Positions 22,971-35,094 of a DNA stretch of 64,000 bases are shown here, in pieces. Within the stretch, counting starts at the first letter, position 1. The number at the start of each line of letters is the position of its first letter. Source of the stretch: Pleodorina starrii (lineage: Eukaryota; Chlorophyta; Chlorophyceae; Chlamydomonadales; Volvocaceae); NCBI GenBank assembly GCA_030267565.1, contig BRXU01000045.1, positions 12,501 to 76,500 on the forward strand, given 5' to 3'. The notes beneath the pieces were generated by a model. That model worked only from the letters and a program-made list of their open reading frames with translations. It was not told the origin of the DNA and did no database searches. Made by a program: the position numbers and the translations under genes.

Positions 22971-25681
22971 TGTGATATGGAGGTTGGATGTCGTTGCACG
23001 ATGGAACGTCTTTGGCAGCTCGAGGCGGCCTCTTTGTGCCGCTCGGATGTGGGTGTGCCGTACAAAGATCGCAAAGGGCCCTGCAAGGCGCTGATGAACC
23101 CTCTCTCCTACGCTAGTTGCTGTCCAAAGAGCGTTTGCATTATTTTCTTACATCATCCCCATGGAATTTGTTGAGGTGTTATGTGTGCGCGTAGAAGTGC
23201 GCTTGGAACGTCACAACTGCTTGCGGCGTGTACCGGTGACGTGAAGCGCCCATTACTGATAGGATAGCCTCAGTAACTGTCTCCTGTCTCTCGTCTAGAT
23301 CACGACGCTGCGAGTTTGTCGAGGACACGTTCGGGAAGGTGGCTCTGGAGCCAAACTCCCTCATCGCTTTGCAGCGTATCCTCGTAAGAAGCCCCATTTT
23401 TCTTCGGACAACACACAGAGAGTAAGGTTGCTTGCATTTCCGTAGAATAGAATGCCACACAGAACGCCGAGCGCATGGTTCCTCGGTTGTTGTAAGCGTT
23501 GCGCCACGGCACGATGGTGATGGACCTCCACCCGCGCGAGCTGCAGCACCTGCAGCAACGAACGAGCTTTGCGAGGCAAAAATTGAAGTCGGCCAGTGTC
23601 AGGATCTCAAATGGCGCGGTTGATGGGTTCGGTCCAGGTCCTTGGGTCGCCTTGGGTCGCCGCCCAGGCTTGGGGACTAGCACGCCAGCCGCAGGCCCAG
23701 GCGCCTGCGTTCAGGCCTGGGCCGTTTGCTGAAGGCTAGTCATAGAGCGTGCCCGCTGTGGCACAACAACACGCTGGGAGCGCTTTTGCGATTCATGCTG
23801 CGGGAACACCCGGAAAGATGTGTGGGGATTGGCTGTATCTGCCCCTTCCCCCCTGCCTAGCTGCCACCAGGAGATTGTTTCTCCTCTCCCCTTCATGGCG
23901 TCAGGCTCTGCAGTATGACACAGTACGGCAGGCTATGCCCATTGCCTCGGTCAGCGAAGCCAGGACAGGGCCGCGTGCGCCCGCAGGGCACCTAGTGTGC
24001 AGTGCCCAGGAGAGAGACTGGTGGTGGTTGTCGGTTGGTTGTTGTGTTCGTTACGGTGGGCGGCCGTCTCATCTGTGGGCTTTGGTGGCTCCTAGAGACC
24101 GCTGCGGTGATTTGCACATCCGTTTGCCGTTACGGCCGTTACGGTACGGCATGCCACTCGCGTGGCATGCACTTTTCACAAACCGGGAGGGTAGCTGCCC
24201 TCACGGTCCGCGTCCGGAGCTTCAGACCCAGCAGGCGGGCAGGCATCAGTCAGGGCCCCCCGCTGGCTCCAGCCTGGTCGTAACGACCGTACCCTTCGGA
24301 GCATCTGGATCCCACCGTAACCATCACCCGAGACCCGACTGCAACTACTAGTCTGCTGCCACCAAGTCTTCTGCGATGGCAAGCCAGGGCGAATGACCCT
24401 GATGGCGCAGTAAATGACTGTTCCCTTGGGCTGGTGTGGAGCCCCTTCCCCCCTTCCCCCCATCGGCGCGATGACGCATGCACGCCCTGTGCCCAGCTCT
24501 GCGGCGCTGCGGCCGTGCTCGGTGTGTCCGTCAGATCGGCCCCTCCCCACACATACACACACGAGCCAGCGTCCCTTCGCTGCGGTATCGTTTTTTTTAC
24601 CCCATTCATCGCTGCACCCCGTCAGGATGCGAGCGTTACAATGAGGGACCACTAGGGTCCTGCGCTGGCGCAGTCTGAGTCAACTCAGAACTTCACGGGC
24701 CTGCCGACTGCAGACCAGCACCCTCCCTCGTGTCCGCTCATCATGGAGGGAGGGTTGGTCCCATGGGACCCACCGGCGGTTAGTGCTAGGGCACTGCCTA
24801 ATGTGGCAGCCTGGCACGGATATGGCCATTCGCGTCCGTGTGGAGGAAAGGGTGGGTGCTTGGGACGTCATCCCTGTTCGCGCGGGCGTCTCTAACGAGC
24901 GCAAAACAGCGTAGGCGCTCCCAAAAAGCTGCAAAAAGCTGCTTCGATACTAACCCCTACTCGATCGCCAAAACCTTGATCGGGCGCGGCTGCCCGGGAC
25001 TTGTAAAGCAACTGCCGCCCTCGTTCCAGCGCTACAATTGCCGCCAGCACAACAATATCCGTCAGTGGGGCGGAAACCGCGTTTTTTTCCCGGTCAGATT
25101 GATGTCCGCTCCGATGCCTGCTGAATAGGGGCCAGTTCAATTGTTGGCCAGTTGGCTTCTCACGCGTCGGTGTGGCTCAGTACGGCGATCGATGACTCCC
25201 ACGCTGTCGTACCTTTCTTTCCCCGAACGCCGCCCGGAGCTGACCCGAATCGCGCACCCCACGGAGCATGTCTTGACGCCACCCACACTGTAATCGGCCA
25301 TAATCGGGTTGGTGCATGACGGCCTGGGATGTGGTCGGGGTCGCTGCATGCAGAGATCCCAGAAAGCCCCGCCCGGTCCGCTTGCTCCGCTTCCCACAGC
25401 TCCCCCGGTTCAGGGCGCTCGTAAATCGTGACGACTTTTGTTGCGCCTGAACATATGTGATTGTTGCGTGAGACTTTCGCATTTGTGTTGATGCGTGCTT
25501 GGCTTGCCTGCCGCTAATAAAGGCAAGTTGGTGTTTCCCCGGGACGAGCAACCCGCAGACCCATGCGCTCACGCCGTAGCAAGGCCGAGAACAGCCGCAG
25601 CGTGTTCAGTTACGAAGCTGCGGACAAGTTCTGCAAATACGATCATAACAACAATTCTCATTCCAAATGGTATCCCACTAA
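22971..25681. other. Gene-poor block upstream of PsbR
   Basis: Several 60-200 codon frames occur on both strands, but none has codon bias, splice sites or similarity I can support. Composition is more even than in the exon-rich parts, with fewer homopolymer and simple-repeat tracts. It may hold decayed transposable-element sequence, but I found no terminal repeats or recognisable transposase or reverse-transcriptase motifs. One copy of the dispersed CGCTGCGGTATC motif lies at 24578-24589. Confidence 0.45.
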
Positions 25682-25885
25682 ATGGGTCGTCTGTTCAAGA
25701 AAGGCTCTCTCTCGCTGATAGACTACCTTGTGTTTCCGGCAGCCGCTGCGCTCACGCTTTACCAAGCCGCAGTTTACATCACCGGTGGACTGCCAAGTCA
25801 GTCAGTTGGCGAGGGCTCTGGGCGCAGCTCGCGATTTTTGTTTGACGACCTGAAGGCATCCGCGGACGGAAAGCCCAAAGAGTAG
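25682..25885 (+). CDS. Candidate 67-residue single-pass membrane protein
   Basis: I do not recognise this ORF. It starts at an ATG in the context CTAAATGGGT and stops at TAG. The product has a basic start (MGRLFKKG), one hydrophobic span (about residues 15-34, LVFPAAAALTLYQAAVYITG) and a charged C-terminus (DDLKASADGKPKE). This layout resembles small organellar inner-membrane subunits, but no family is identified. The surrounding block has no other gene. It may instead be one exon of a larger gene or chance. Confidence 0.35.
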   Translation: MGRLFKKGSLSLIDYLVFPAAAALTLYQAAVYITGGLPSQSVGEGSGRSSRFLFDDLKASADGKPKE

Positions 25886-26693
25886 CAGCAGGTCAGTGGG
25901 TTGCACGGGGCGCTCCGAGCATCCAGATGGCGGTGTAGTTGGGCGCGTTGCTTTATGCCCACTTTCGCGCCAGTTGCCCTTGCCATCCCAAAGGGGGCAG
26001 TTGAACTGGGCAGACACTTTTGCGCTAACAGTCTCGGTTAGCTCGGGAACTCGATAATAGTCCGGTAGTGTGACGATGCCGATGCGTAAAGCGCGTCATG
26101 TGGGGGCGCTTCTATCGGGTAGGACGCGATGGGGGCAACCTTCGCACCCCATCGACGCGGCCCTTTACCGGGGCCGTTGCCAGCAGGAAGCAAGAAGCCA
26201 CAGAGCTAACGAAGCTTAGTTGGGTGCGATGATGGTATTGATCAGCACCGCAGCTCCCCAGCTGCTGCCAGAGCCGTGCGAGACCAAAACCTTGTCCTCC
26301 AAGCCGCGTTGGTCCGATGGATGATGGCCCCTTGTCCAAGCACGTATCTTTCTCGAGCCATGCCAAGCGGCGCTCTCCCCTCGACCGGGCTCCTCTCGCT
26401 CTCTTTCCGCATGACCCCTTCTGTTAAAGAGTCACCCGCCCGCCGTTGCCCTGCCGACCCCTACAGCCACCCCCCCTTCTTCCCCTAAACGTCTCCTTAA
26501 CGCCTCCCTCCCCGCCCCCACCTCCCCTCCAAATGCCTCGTTGCGTCCTCCGCCATCTCCGCCGCCACAGCAGCAGCATTCGCCACCCCGCCGTACAGCG
26601 GTCGGGACAGCAGCAGCAGCAGTCGGGCGTTGCAGTGCAGTAGCAGTAGCACAGGCGGAGAGCTAGCACGCAGTGTACGGCAGCCCGCGCGCC
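25886..26693. other. Spacer upstream of the EHD gene
   Basis: No coding sequence is supported. It contains the presumed promoter and 5' UTR of the EHD gene. From about 26440 onward the composition turns C-rich and CAG-rich, which may mark the 5' UTR. Confidence 0.5.
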
Positions 26694-29600
26694 ATGGCTT
26701 CTACTAATGCCGTACACTACGACCGCTGGTTCCAGTCGGCCGACTCGGACCGAGATGGCCGCGTGACGGGCGGCGATGCGGTGGCGTTCTTCGGCCGGTC
26801 GGGCCTGCCGAGAGAGGTGGGCATGCCGCCGTATTGCCGTATGTGCCGTACATGCGGGCGGGGATGGGCAGGGTGTTGGGTGCTGGGAACGGGGCTGTGG
26901 CTTTAGCGTTTAGCGGCGGCAAGGAGGAGGGGACGAGGGGCGGCGATGCGACCCGGGCGGGGCTGCTGGGCGGGTGGTTGAGTTGGGCCGGGACCGAGGC
27001 TGGGGGCTGGGTCGGGGGCGGGGGCGGGACGGCAGGCCAGGGTGGGGGAGGCTGGGGTGGAAATCATCGTCTGGGTGGCGAGACAGGGACGGGTGGTCTC
27101 ACCTTCGCTTATTTTACACTTGCACAAAAGGGAAGGGCGAGGCCGGCCAGGTAAAGACCCGGGCTCTCCCCCTCCTGCCCTGCCCTGCCCCCTGCCCCCT
27201 GTTCCCTGTTCCCCGCCTCGTGGGCCTCCTGCTGTCAATATTTATACCCTTCTCCCTCCCTCACCTGCCTCACCTCCCTCACCTCCCGCCGCTGCGGTAT
27301 CGTCATGCATACCTCACCTCCCTCACCTGCCTCACCTCACCTCACCTTTTCACTCCCCTTCACCCTCTCCCCTTCCTCCCCCCACCCCCCCTGTATTGCG
27401 CTGTTCAGGTCCTCGCCACCGTTTGGGATCTCGCCAACGACCGGCGGTTGGGCTATCTGGACCGCATGGCCTTCCATAAGGCCATGGACCTCATCTCGCT
27501 GGCACAGTCGGTGAGGGGGGTGGCGGGATGGGTGAATGAAGGGGGTAAAGGGGGCGGGGCCGGTTGCGGGGTATTGACCTCCCCTCCCCTCCCCTCACCT
27601 CATCCTAACCAGTCTCAACTTCATGTTGCATTTGCGCATGTACAACAACACCCTCCCCCCTTCCCTCACCTCCCCCTCCTCTCTCCCTCGCCCCCTCTCT
27701 CCCTCGCCCCCTCCCTCAGGGCCAGCCTGTCTCCAAGGACGGCTACCTGGCCCAAATAGACGCGGGCGGCTTCCGACTGCCCACAATGGAGGGACTCAGC
27801 GACGCGGAGGGGAAGCCAATCGACGCAGCGCCGCCGCCGCCCACGTACGGCACCTCGCCGTCGATGGTAGGAGGCGGTGGCGCAGGTGGCGCCGGCGGGG
27901 CCGCTGGCCCCAGTGGCGGCGCCGCCGCCGCTGGGCCCGGCGCGGCGCATTACTCTGCGCCGCCGCCGCCGGATTCCTTCAGCACGGGGCGGCATGGTGC
28001 GGGGGCCGCGGAGTGGGGGGCGCAGAACCAGGGTGGGTGGGTGGGTGTGGGGGTGGGGGCAGGGAGGGTGAAGGGATGGGAGGGGATGGGATGGGAGAGG
28101 GAGGAGGGAAGAGGAAAGCAGTTCCGAACAAGCAAGGCGGGATGGAGTTGGGGGTGGGGGATGGAGTTGGGGTTGGGAGACGTGTGCGCGAAAGGAGGAC
28201 GTGTGTGGGTGGGGGAGGGGGGAGGAGGGAATGGGGCCGAATGTCCGTCCGCTTGGCTCGCCGCCGCCCGCCGCCGTGTCGCCGAGCCGCCGCGGTCGCG
28301 GTCGCTGCAATTTGGGGTTACGACTGCCGCCTTTGGATCCTATCCCCCTGGCTCGCTGCCCGCCGTTGAACGCGCGCCTGGACTGCTGGACTTCTTTCGC
28401 CCCCGCCCCCGCCGTCGCCGCCGCGGGGTGCACCACGCCGACCCACGGGTCACCGCTGCGCTCTCCCTCCCACCCACCCACCCTCCATCCTGCCTGCCCT
28501 TCCCTCCTTCCTGCCCTTCCTTCTCCCACTCTCTTCACCGCAGGCGGCGGCGGCGGTGGATTCTTCGGTGGTGGTGGTGGTGGTGGTGGTGGCGGCAAAC
28601 GTAGCGGTCGCGACGGCAAGAAGCCGGTGCCTATGAAGGTCTGCACATCGGTCATTGACGGCCTCAAACAAATCTATTTTACAAAGGTAGGGGTTGACGC
28701 GGCCGCGGCCGTTTAAAGGAGGGAGAGGAGGGCGAGGGGGGACGGGGAGGGCTGAGAACTCCGCCCCCCGCCCTTCCATCCAACCCCAACCCCACCTCGT
28801 CCTCCCCAACCCCCCCCCCAGGTCCGCCCTCTGGAGGAGCAGTTCAAGTTCGGTCACTTCTTCTCTCCGCTGCTCAACGAGAGCGACTTTGAGGCCAAGC
28901 CCTCGGTGCTGCTGCTGGGACAGTACTCGACTGGTGGGGGGGTATGGGGGGGGGGGTAGGGGGAGAGGAACAACGAGTGGGGGCGGGGGGTTGAGAGGAG
29001 GTTTAGGAGCTGTCTTAAAGGGGGGAGGGGTTTGTGGCTCCTGCAGCCGGTACCTATTGCCCCACATGCACCACGAATACCCCCCGACTGAATGACCCTA
29101 AACCCAACTTCCCCCTCCCCTCCGCCTCCCTCCCTCCCTCCCTCCCTCCCCTCCGCCTCCCTCCCTCCCTCCCCCGGCGACACACACACACACATCCCCC
29201 CCACACACATACCTCTCCCCCCCCCAGGCAAGACCACGTTCATCAAGTACCTGTTGGGTAGGGACTACCCGGGGACCCACATCGGTCCGGAACCCACCAC
29301 AGACCGGTTCGTGGTGGTGAGTGGAGGGGAGGGGCGGGAGGGGAGTGTGTGAGGGGGGGGAAGAGGTGGGAGGTAAGGGAGGGGGAGTGTGCGAGAGGGC
29401 GGAGGAGGGGACGGGGGGCGGGAGGGGAATGTCTTGCTGTTGCTCTTCATTGGCTGGTCGGTCGGTTTGTCGGTTGCGGTTAGGGTTTTATCACCAATCA
29501 TCATTATCGCCACCAATCCTCCTCCTCCTCCTCCCCCTCCCCCTCCCTCCTCTTAAAGGTGTTCCACGGCGCGGAGGAGCGGCGCATCCCCGGCAACACT

Positions 29601-32600
29601 CTTGCCGTACAGCCGGACAAGCCGTACCAGGGCCTTGCGTCCTTTGGCACGGGCTTCCTGTCGCGCTTCGAGGGCAGTCAGTGCCCCGCCCGATTGCTGG
29701 AGGAGATTTCGCTGGTGGACACACCGGGTGGGGGGGGTGGCTGGGGTGGGGGGGTACATGTGGGGGGAGAGGCGAAGGCGAAGGGGAAGGGGGGTGAGAG
29801 CGTGTGTGAAATGGGCGGTTGGGCTGGGTGGGCTGAGGGAGGGAAGAGGATGGGTGGGTGGGTGGTGGTAGGGGCCGGGAGGGACGAGACTCGGGTGACG
29901 GAGGGGCGAGAGCCACCTTCCGTCGAGCCCCCCGCCCGTCCACTGCGATCTCATCAATTATACGCATGCCTCTTTTACCCCCCCAACCCCCCCCCCACTC
30001 CGGACAGGTGTGTTGTCCGGTGAGAAGCAGCGCATCGAGCGCGCCTACAACTTCGTTGAGATCTGCGAGTGGTTTGCGGCCCGGTGCGACCTCATCTTTC
30101 TGCTCTTCGACCCCTACAAGCTCGACATATCGGACGAGTTCAAGAGCGTGAGCGGGGCGGTTGGGAGGGGTTGGGAGGTTTGGGTTTGGGGTGTTGGTTT
30201 TAGGGTTTTAGGGTTTTAGGGTTGGTTGGGTCGTTGAAGGGTTGCGTGGGGTCGCTCTCATTCCCCCTTCCCCCCCCTTCTTCGTCCGAGGCGGCTTGCA
30301 ACACTTCCGACACCGACAAGATGCTGGGACGGTTCAACCGCGGGTCAAGCAGCAATGTCGGTAAAGTTTGGGAATGGGTGGGATAACATTAACAGTTCCG
30401 GAGGTTCAGCGGCTGTCGCAGCTTGATCATCAACGTCCGCAGTGACTCATTATTTTATAAAGGAGCATATCACTCCCTGAACCCCCCCCTTCTTGTTTCA
30501 TTGCTGCAAATTCACTCTTCAAACCCCCCCGGAGGCTAGGCCGACCCAACCGACGAAGTAACCAACCGAAACGACCCCCCACCCCCACCCACATCCCCCT
30601 CCCCCCCGCCAGGTGATCAACTGCCTGCGGGGCCACGACGACAAGGTGCGGGTCATCCTCAACAAGGCCGACCAGGTGGGTGGGGGGGAGGGGGAGGGCG
30701 GAGGGGTAGAGGGAGATGGAGGAGGAAAGTGGAGATAGAGGCGGAAGGGTACAGAGAGAAGGGGGGAGGGGAACGGGGGGATGGAGGGGAGGTATGTATG
30801 TGTATGCCTATGTGTATACTCTTTCTCCCCTCTCCCATCCAACTCCCGTCTCTCAATGTCGTACCTACGTGTCGTACGGCCAGGTGGACCAGCAGCAGCT
30901 GATGCGGGTGTACGGCGCCCTCATGTGGAGTCTGGGCAAAGTGTTTCGGAGCCCGGAGGTCTGCAAGGTAGGCGGGATTTATGGGGCGGGGGAGCGAGGG
31001 GGAAAAGGGTGGTTGTGGTGGAGGAGGGGGAGGGGAGGTGGCGGAAGCTGAGAGGTGCAGGAGGGTGGGGAGGGAGGGACCCGGGGGTAAGCGGCAAGGG
31101 GGAGGGGGGGAGGTAAGAAAACGATACCGCAGCGGAGGGACATGGGCGACCCAGAACCCGATAGGGGAGATGGTGGCCAGGGGGTTGACAACGAGCTGCA
31201 GATGCCAAGCACGGTGCCGAGGGGGCAGCCGGGGGGGCGCCGCTGTCTGTTGTGCGGACGTCTTGAGGGGGGGATGGGGAAGGGGAAAGGGAAAGGGGAG
31301 ATGGTGGCGGATGGAGGAGAGCTGGGGTATGGTGGCGGGTCGTGGAGGGTTTGTGGGGAGGAGAGGGGACGGTCAGGGGGGCGGGGCGCAGGGGGGCAGC
31401 CATACATGGGCTGCCACTCCTACTAACCCCATCTTACCCCCACCCCGCCGGCCCGCCGGCCCATCCCCCCACCCCACCCCCTTTCAACCTCCCGCTCCTC
31501 CTCCCCTCCCCCCACCCCACACCCGCCCCGCTAGGTGTACGTGGGTTCCTTCAACAGCGAGGCGCCAATCAACGAACGGATCAACCCGTACGGCAAACCG
31601 TTGTTCGAGGCCGAGCAGAAGCAGGTGGGTGAGGGGAAACGCGAGGTTAAGGGGGTTGGGGGTTGATGGCCGAAAGTGCAGCCAGCCAGCCAGCCAGCCA
31701 GCATGCGCCAAGCTGAACCAAGCCATGCCAGTACTGCCTGCCTGCTGTTTAGACAGACCCTCCGTGTGCGTTCGTGTGTGTGTGTGCGTCTGTGTGTATT
31801 GCACCGGCGGGTGCCCACCCGAACCCGCATTCCCATTCGCATCCGGGATGGGGATCCCTCTTTTTTCCCATCTCCATCTCCCCCCTCCCCTCCCCCCCTG
31901 CTCTGCTCTGCTCTGCTCCGTCTCGCTTCGCCCGCCGCTGTACGACAGCTCCTGGCGGATCTGTACGAGATCCCGCAGCGCTCCACGGATCGCAAGATCA
32001 ACGAATTCGTGAAGCGGGTGCGGGCAGCCAAGATCCACATCCTGGTACGACACGGGCGTACGACGCGACGCCGGAGCGGGGTTACGGAGGGAGCCGGGGC
32101 GGTGGGGATTTAGGGTTTTAGGGTTTTCAGGTTGGCTGGCGGACGACCGAAGTCGCGTGATTGGCTGGGCGGAGAGAGAGAGAGAGAGGGGGAGATGGAG
32201 GAGGAGGCGTGGGGCGAAGCCACGGTACGGCAGGCGGTACGGCGGCCTGTCTCATGTCTGAACGCCTCGCCGGGTTTGTTGCTGCTGCTGCTGTCATGAC
32301 CCGAATACAAGCCCGTCCTGTCGGCCGTATTAGGGGTCACTGTCACCCGCTGCCCTTGTCCCCCCGCGCCAACCGCCCAAACCCGAAAACCCTACAATCC
32401 AAACACACACGCCCCCCTCCCTCCCCTCCCCCCTCTCTCCCCTCCCTCCTCCTCTGTCTCCCCCCAATCCGCAGCTCATCGGCCACCTCCGCAAGCAGAT
32501 GCCCTCCATGTTCGGAAAGGAGAAGGCGCAGAGGAAGCTGCTGGAGGACATCATCTCCAACTTTGAGGAGGTGGGGCTTTAGAATGAAGGGGTGGTCGGG

Positions 32601-32664
32601 GGGGCAGGACGGTCCCTAGCAGGACGAACAGGGCGCGAAAGAGGGGGGAGGAGGGAAGGGGAGA

Positions 32665-32701
<37 letters not shown>

Positions 32702-33237
32702 GAGAGTTGGTGCTGCTGGAGAGCCTCGCTGCCAACTTTGTGAGGTGGTGGCTGGTTAAGGGGCGCCACCTCACTGCCAAAGAGCGACCCCCTTCCCCCC
32801 CAACTCCCCCCCCCCCATCTCCCCCCAACCTCCAGGTCCAGCGCGAGTACCACCTGCCCCGGGGGGACTTCCCCGACCCCGGCCGCTTCCGGGACATCCT
32901 CGGCGGCTTCGACCTGCTCAACTTCCCAAAGGTAACGTGGGTGTGGGTGTGTATGTGCGTGTATATATGTGTGTATGTATGGGTGTGTGTATGTGCGTGT
33001 GCAGGGGCAGCGAAGGGTTAACGGGTGGGTGGGTGGGTGGGCCGCATTTCGTCATGCGCCCGCCCCGCATTCGGCTCTCAACCCTCCTTTCCCTTCCGCC
33101 TCCTCCCGGCCCCTCCCCCCCCTCCGCCCTTGCCCCCTCGCGATCAGGTGACCAAGTCCATGATCCAGGCGATGGAGGACGTCCTCTCCATCCACATCCC
33201 CAACCTCGTCAAGCAGTTTGACAACCCATTCCCCTGA
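26694..33237 (+). CDS. EHD1: EHD-family dynamin-like ATPase with N-terminal EH domain
   Basis: EHD proteins bind and tubulate endosomal and plasma membranes and act in endocytic recycling. Fifteen exons join in frame: 26694-26816, 27409-27510, 27720-28032, 28544-28686, 28822-28933, 29228-29316, 29559-29727, 30008-30147, 30613-30675, 30884-30967, 31535-31624, 31949-32044, 32475-32570, 32836-32931 and 33148-33237 (TGA), about 601 residues. The EH domain is N-terminal, as in plants, with a calcium-loop-like DSDRDGRV near residue 18. A Gly/Ala-rich linker follows (exons 3-4). The G domain has P-loop GQYSTGKTTF (about residues 258-267), DTPG and NKAD. The helical region is well conserved to the end (KQFDNPFP). 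The C-terminal EH domain of animal EHDs is absent. Intron 8 holds three TTTTAGGG units. The symbol follows plant usage and is not verified for this organism. Confidence 0.95.
30198..30221. repeat. Interstitial telomere-type repeat (TTTTAGGG)3
   Basis: Three perfect TTTTAGGG octamers in EHD intron 8. This is the Chlamydomonas-type telomere unit. Single or imperfect copies also occur at about 32109-32123, 48120-48145 and 60846-60853, all non-coding. Confidence 0.9.
32665..32701. repeat. (GCT)n trinucleotide repeat
   Basis: About twelve GCT units in the intron between EHD exons 13 and 14. Confidence 0.92.
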
Positions 33238-35094
33238 GAGGAGGGATGGGGGGAGGGGGGAGGGAGGGGAGGGGGAGGAAGGGAGAGTGACTGGACAGGC
33301 CGCTCACGGGAGGGGGAGGGGCAGGGAGGGGCAGCAGATCCGACAACCCCTTGATTGAGGAGGGGGAGGAGGAGGGGGAGGGGGAGGGCAGACGACTGAG
33401 CAGCGGCGGCTCGTCAGTCTGGCCACTCCGTATTATTATTGGGTTGGGCAGCCCGAAGTATTTCCGACTTGAGGACTGAGCAGCGGGCGGAATGCGGGGG
33501 GAGGGGGGGCGAGCACGGAAAGCAGAGAGAGGGAGCTGAGGGGAAGAAGCCCTCAGCTCCTTGGGGGGTGGCGGGGTGCGAGAGCTTGGGTTAGGAGTTG
33601 CGGGGAGCGGGGGGGGAGCGAGGGGGGGGGGAACTGGGGTGACGGGCTTGAGGGTGCTGGGGTGTGCGAGCTGGGGCTGCGGTGGTGGCGGAGGGCGGCG
33701 GCGGAGGGCGGGGGGCAGGGAGAGATCCGTGCTTGGCAGCCTGTGGGGGAGTTGTTGGCAGTGACGCGGGCGCATATGGCCGGACGGCCGGGCGGGAACG
33801 GAGGTGCGGGTGGGGTGGGGAGGCGCTGTGCTGCGCTGCGAGTCTTCGCCCCGGCGGAAGAGTAATCCCGATATGGAAGGGTGGGGTGGGGTGGGGTGGG
33901 ATACGGATATGAAGGCGCCGGTTCGTGGCCGATTGATGGTGGCGGCGGCTGAGGCCGCTGACGCGTTGAGTTGCTCTCTCTCTCTCACACACACACACAC
34001 TCACACCTCACATACCCCTGCAGGCAGGCAGTCGTGAATCGCGGCGGCCGGCCCGTTCAGCCCAACGCCAGTGCACTGGCCCCAAGCTTAGGGGGGGTGG
34101 GGGTGGCTGCACAGGCACGTCTGAAGGCGGCGGCGGCGCCGCTAGCGTTCCGTCCAAATCCCATTTCCAAGCATTTTCACGGCAAACCACAATACCGGTA
34201 CCCTAAAACAACTTAGGAAGGGCTCTTTACCCGGCTCTCCCCCCCGCCCCCACTTTCCCAGTTCCCACCTGAGAGGGCAGAGTTGACTCAGCCTCGACCC
34301 ATGGGCCCAGCCTCGACCCATGAGCCCAGCCTCGACCCATGGGCCCACACGTGCGGACCACGACACCACCAGAGAGGAAACAGCCGCTGCAGAGGCCCCG
34401 AGAGCAGGCGGTGGACAGAGAGGGTCCCGATTCGCAATTACATTGGCGAGGCGTTTGCACGGTTTGGCGTGGTGTGGTCTGTCCTGTTGCATCACGCACC
34501 TCCTTTCCTCCTCTTCGCGGTATGGTATTCATCACGCAAACAAGACGCAAAGAAGAAATGCTCACGGCCTTTCCTTGATCACCAACAGCCGTCGTCCTCC
34601 TCATCGCCCAACCGCCAACCGCTATTATCACCAACCGTCCATCACGTCGTGCAGCGGCCGCACACAGTCCTGCAGCCACACTCGCACGGCAAAGAGGCCA
34701 TGTGCCGTGCCGTATCTGCGTCGTACCTATATGCCGTACGAGAAGGGCAGTTTTCGCCCCAGCGCGCGTACACTGAGGATCCGGATCTCTTGACCACCCG
34801 ACCCGAACCGAACCGACATCCCCGATTTGCCGATGGTCCCCGATTTGCCCCGCCCCATTCCTTTCCCCTCTCCCCCTCCCTTCTCCCCCCCAAAATACGC
34901 CCTCCCCCGGGACAGCCCAGTTCCGCACCAGGCACGTACCAAAACACACACACCTACACCCCCTACTATCAGCCCCTCTGCTGAGACCCCGCCGGCCCCC
35001 AACAACTCCCTCAAACCCAATGTCAACACACATACACCCCCCCTATACACACAACCCTACAGCACTACTTCCGCCTCCTCCGCTTTCAACCCCC
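33238..35094. other. Convergent spacer between EHD and biotin synthase
   Basis: No gene is supported. It is G-rich on the plus strand just after the EHD stop, with (GGTGG)n-like runs near 33880. At about 34283-34345 there are three copies of CAGCCTCGACCCATG(G/A)GCC in tandem, related to the dispersed GACCC..GGGTC palindrome. TTACA at 34438-34442 reads TGTAA on the biotin synthase strand and could be its poly(A) signal. Confidence 0.55.
34438..34442 (-). terminator. Possible polyadenylation signal of biotin synthase (TGTAA)
   Basis: A TGTAA on the minus strand about 650 bp past the biotin synthase stop. Assigned by position only. Confidence 0.3.

Noticed and set aside
23300..24351. Frames of 127 and 200 codons suggesting a transposon remnant
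   Set aside because: No reverse transcriptase, integrase or transposase motifs, and no terminal repeats or target duplications were visible.
30198..30221. Chromosome end or telomere fusion
   Set aside because: Only three units, embedded in an intron of an intact gene. They are recorded as an interstitial repeat only.
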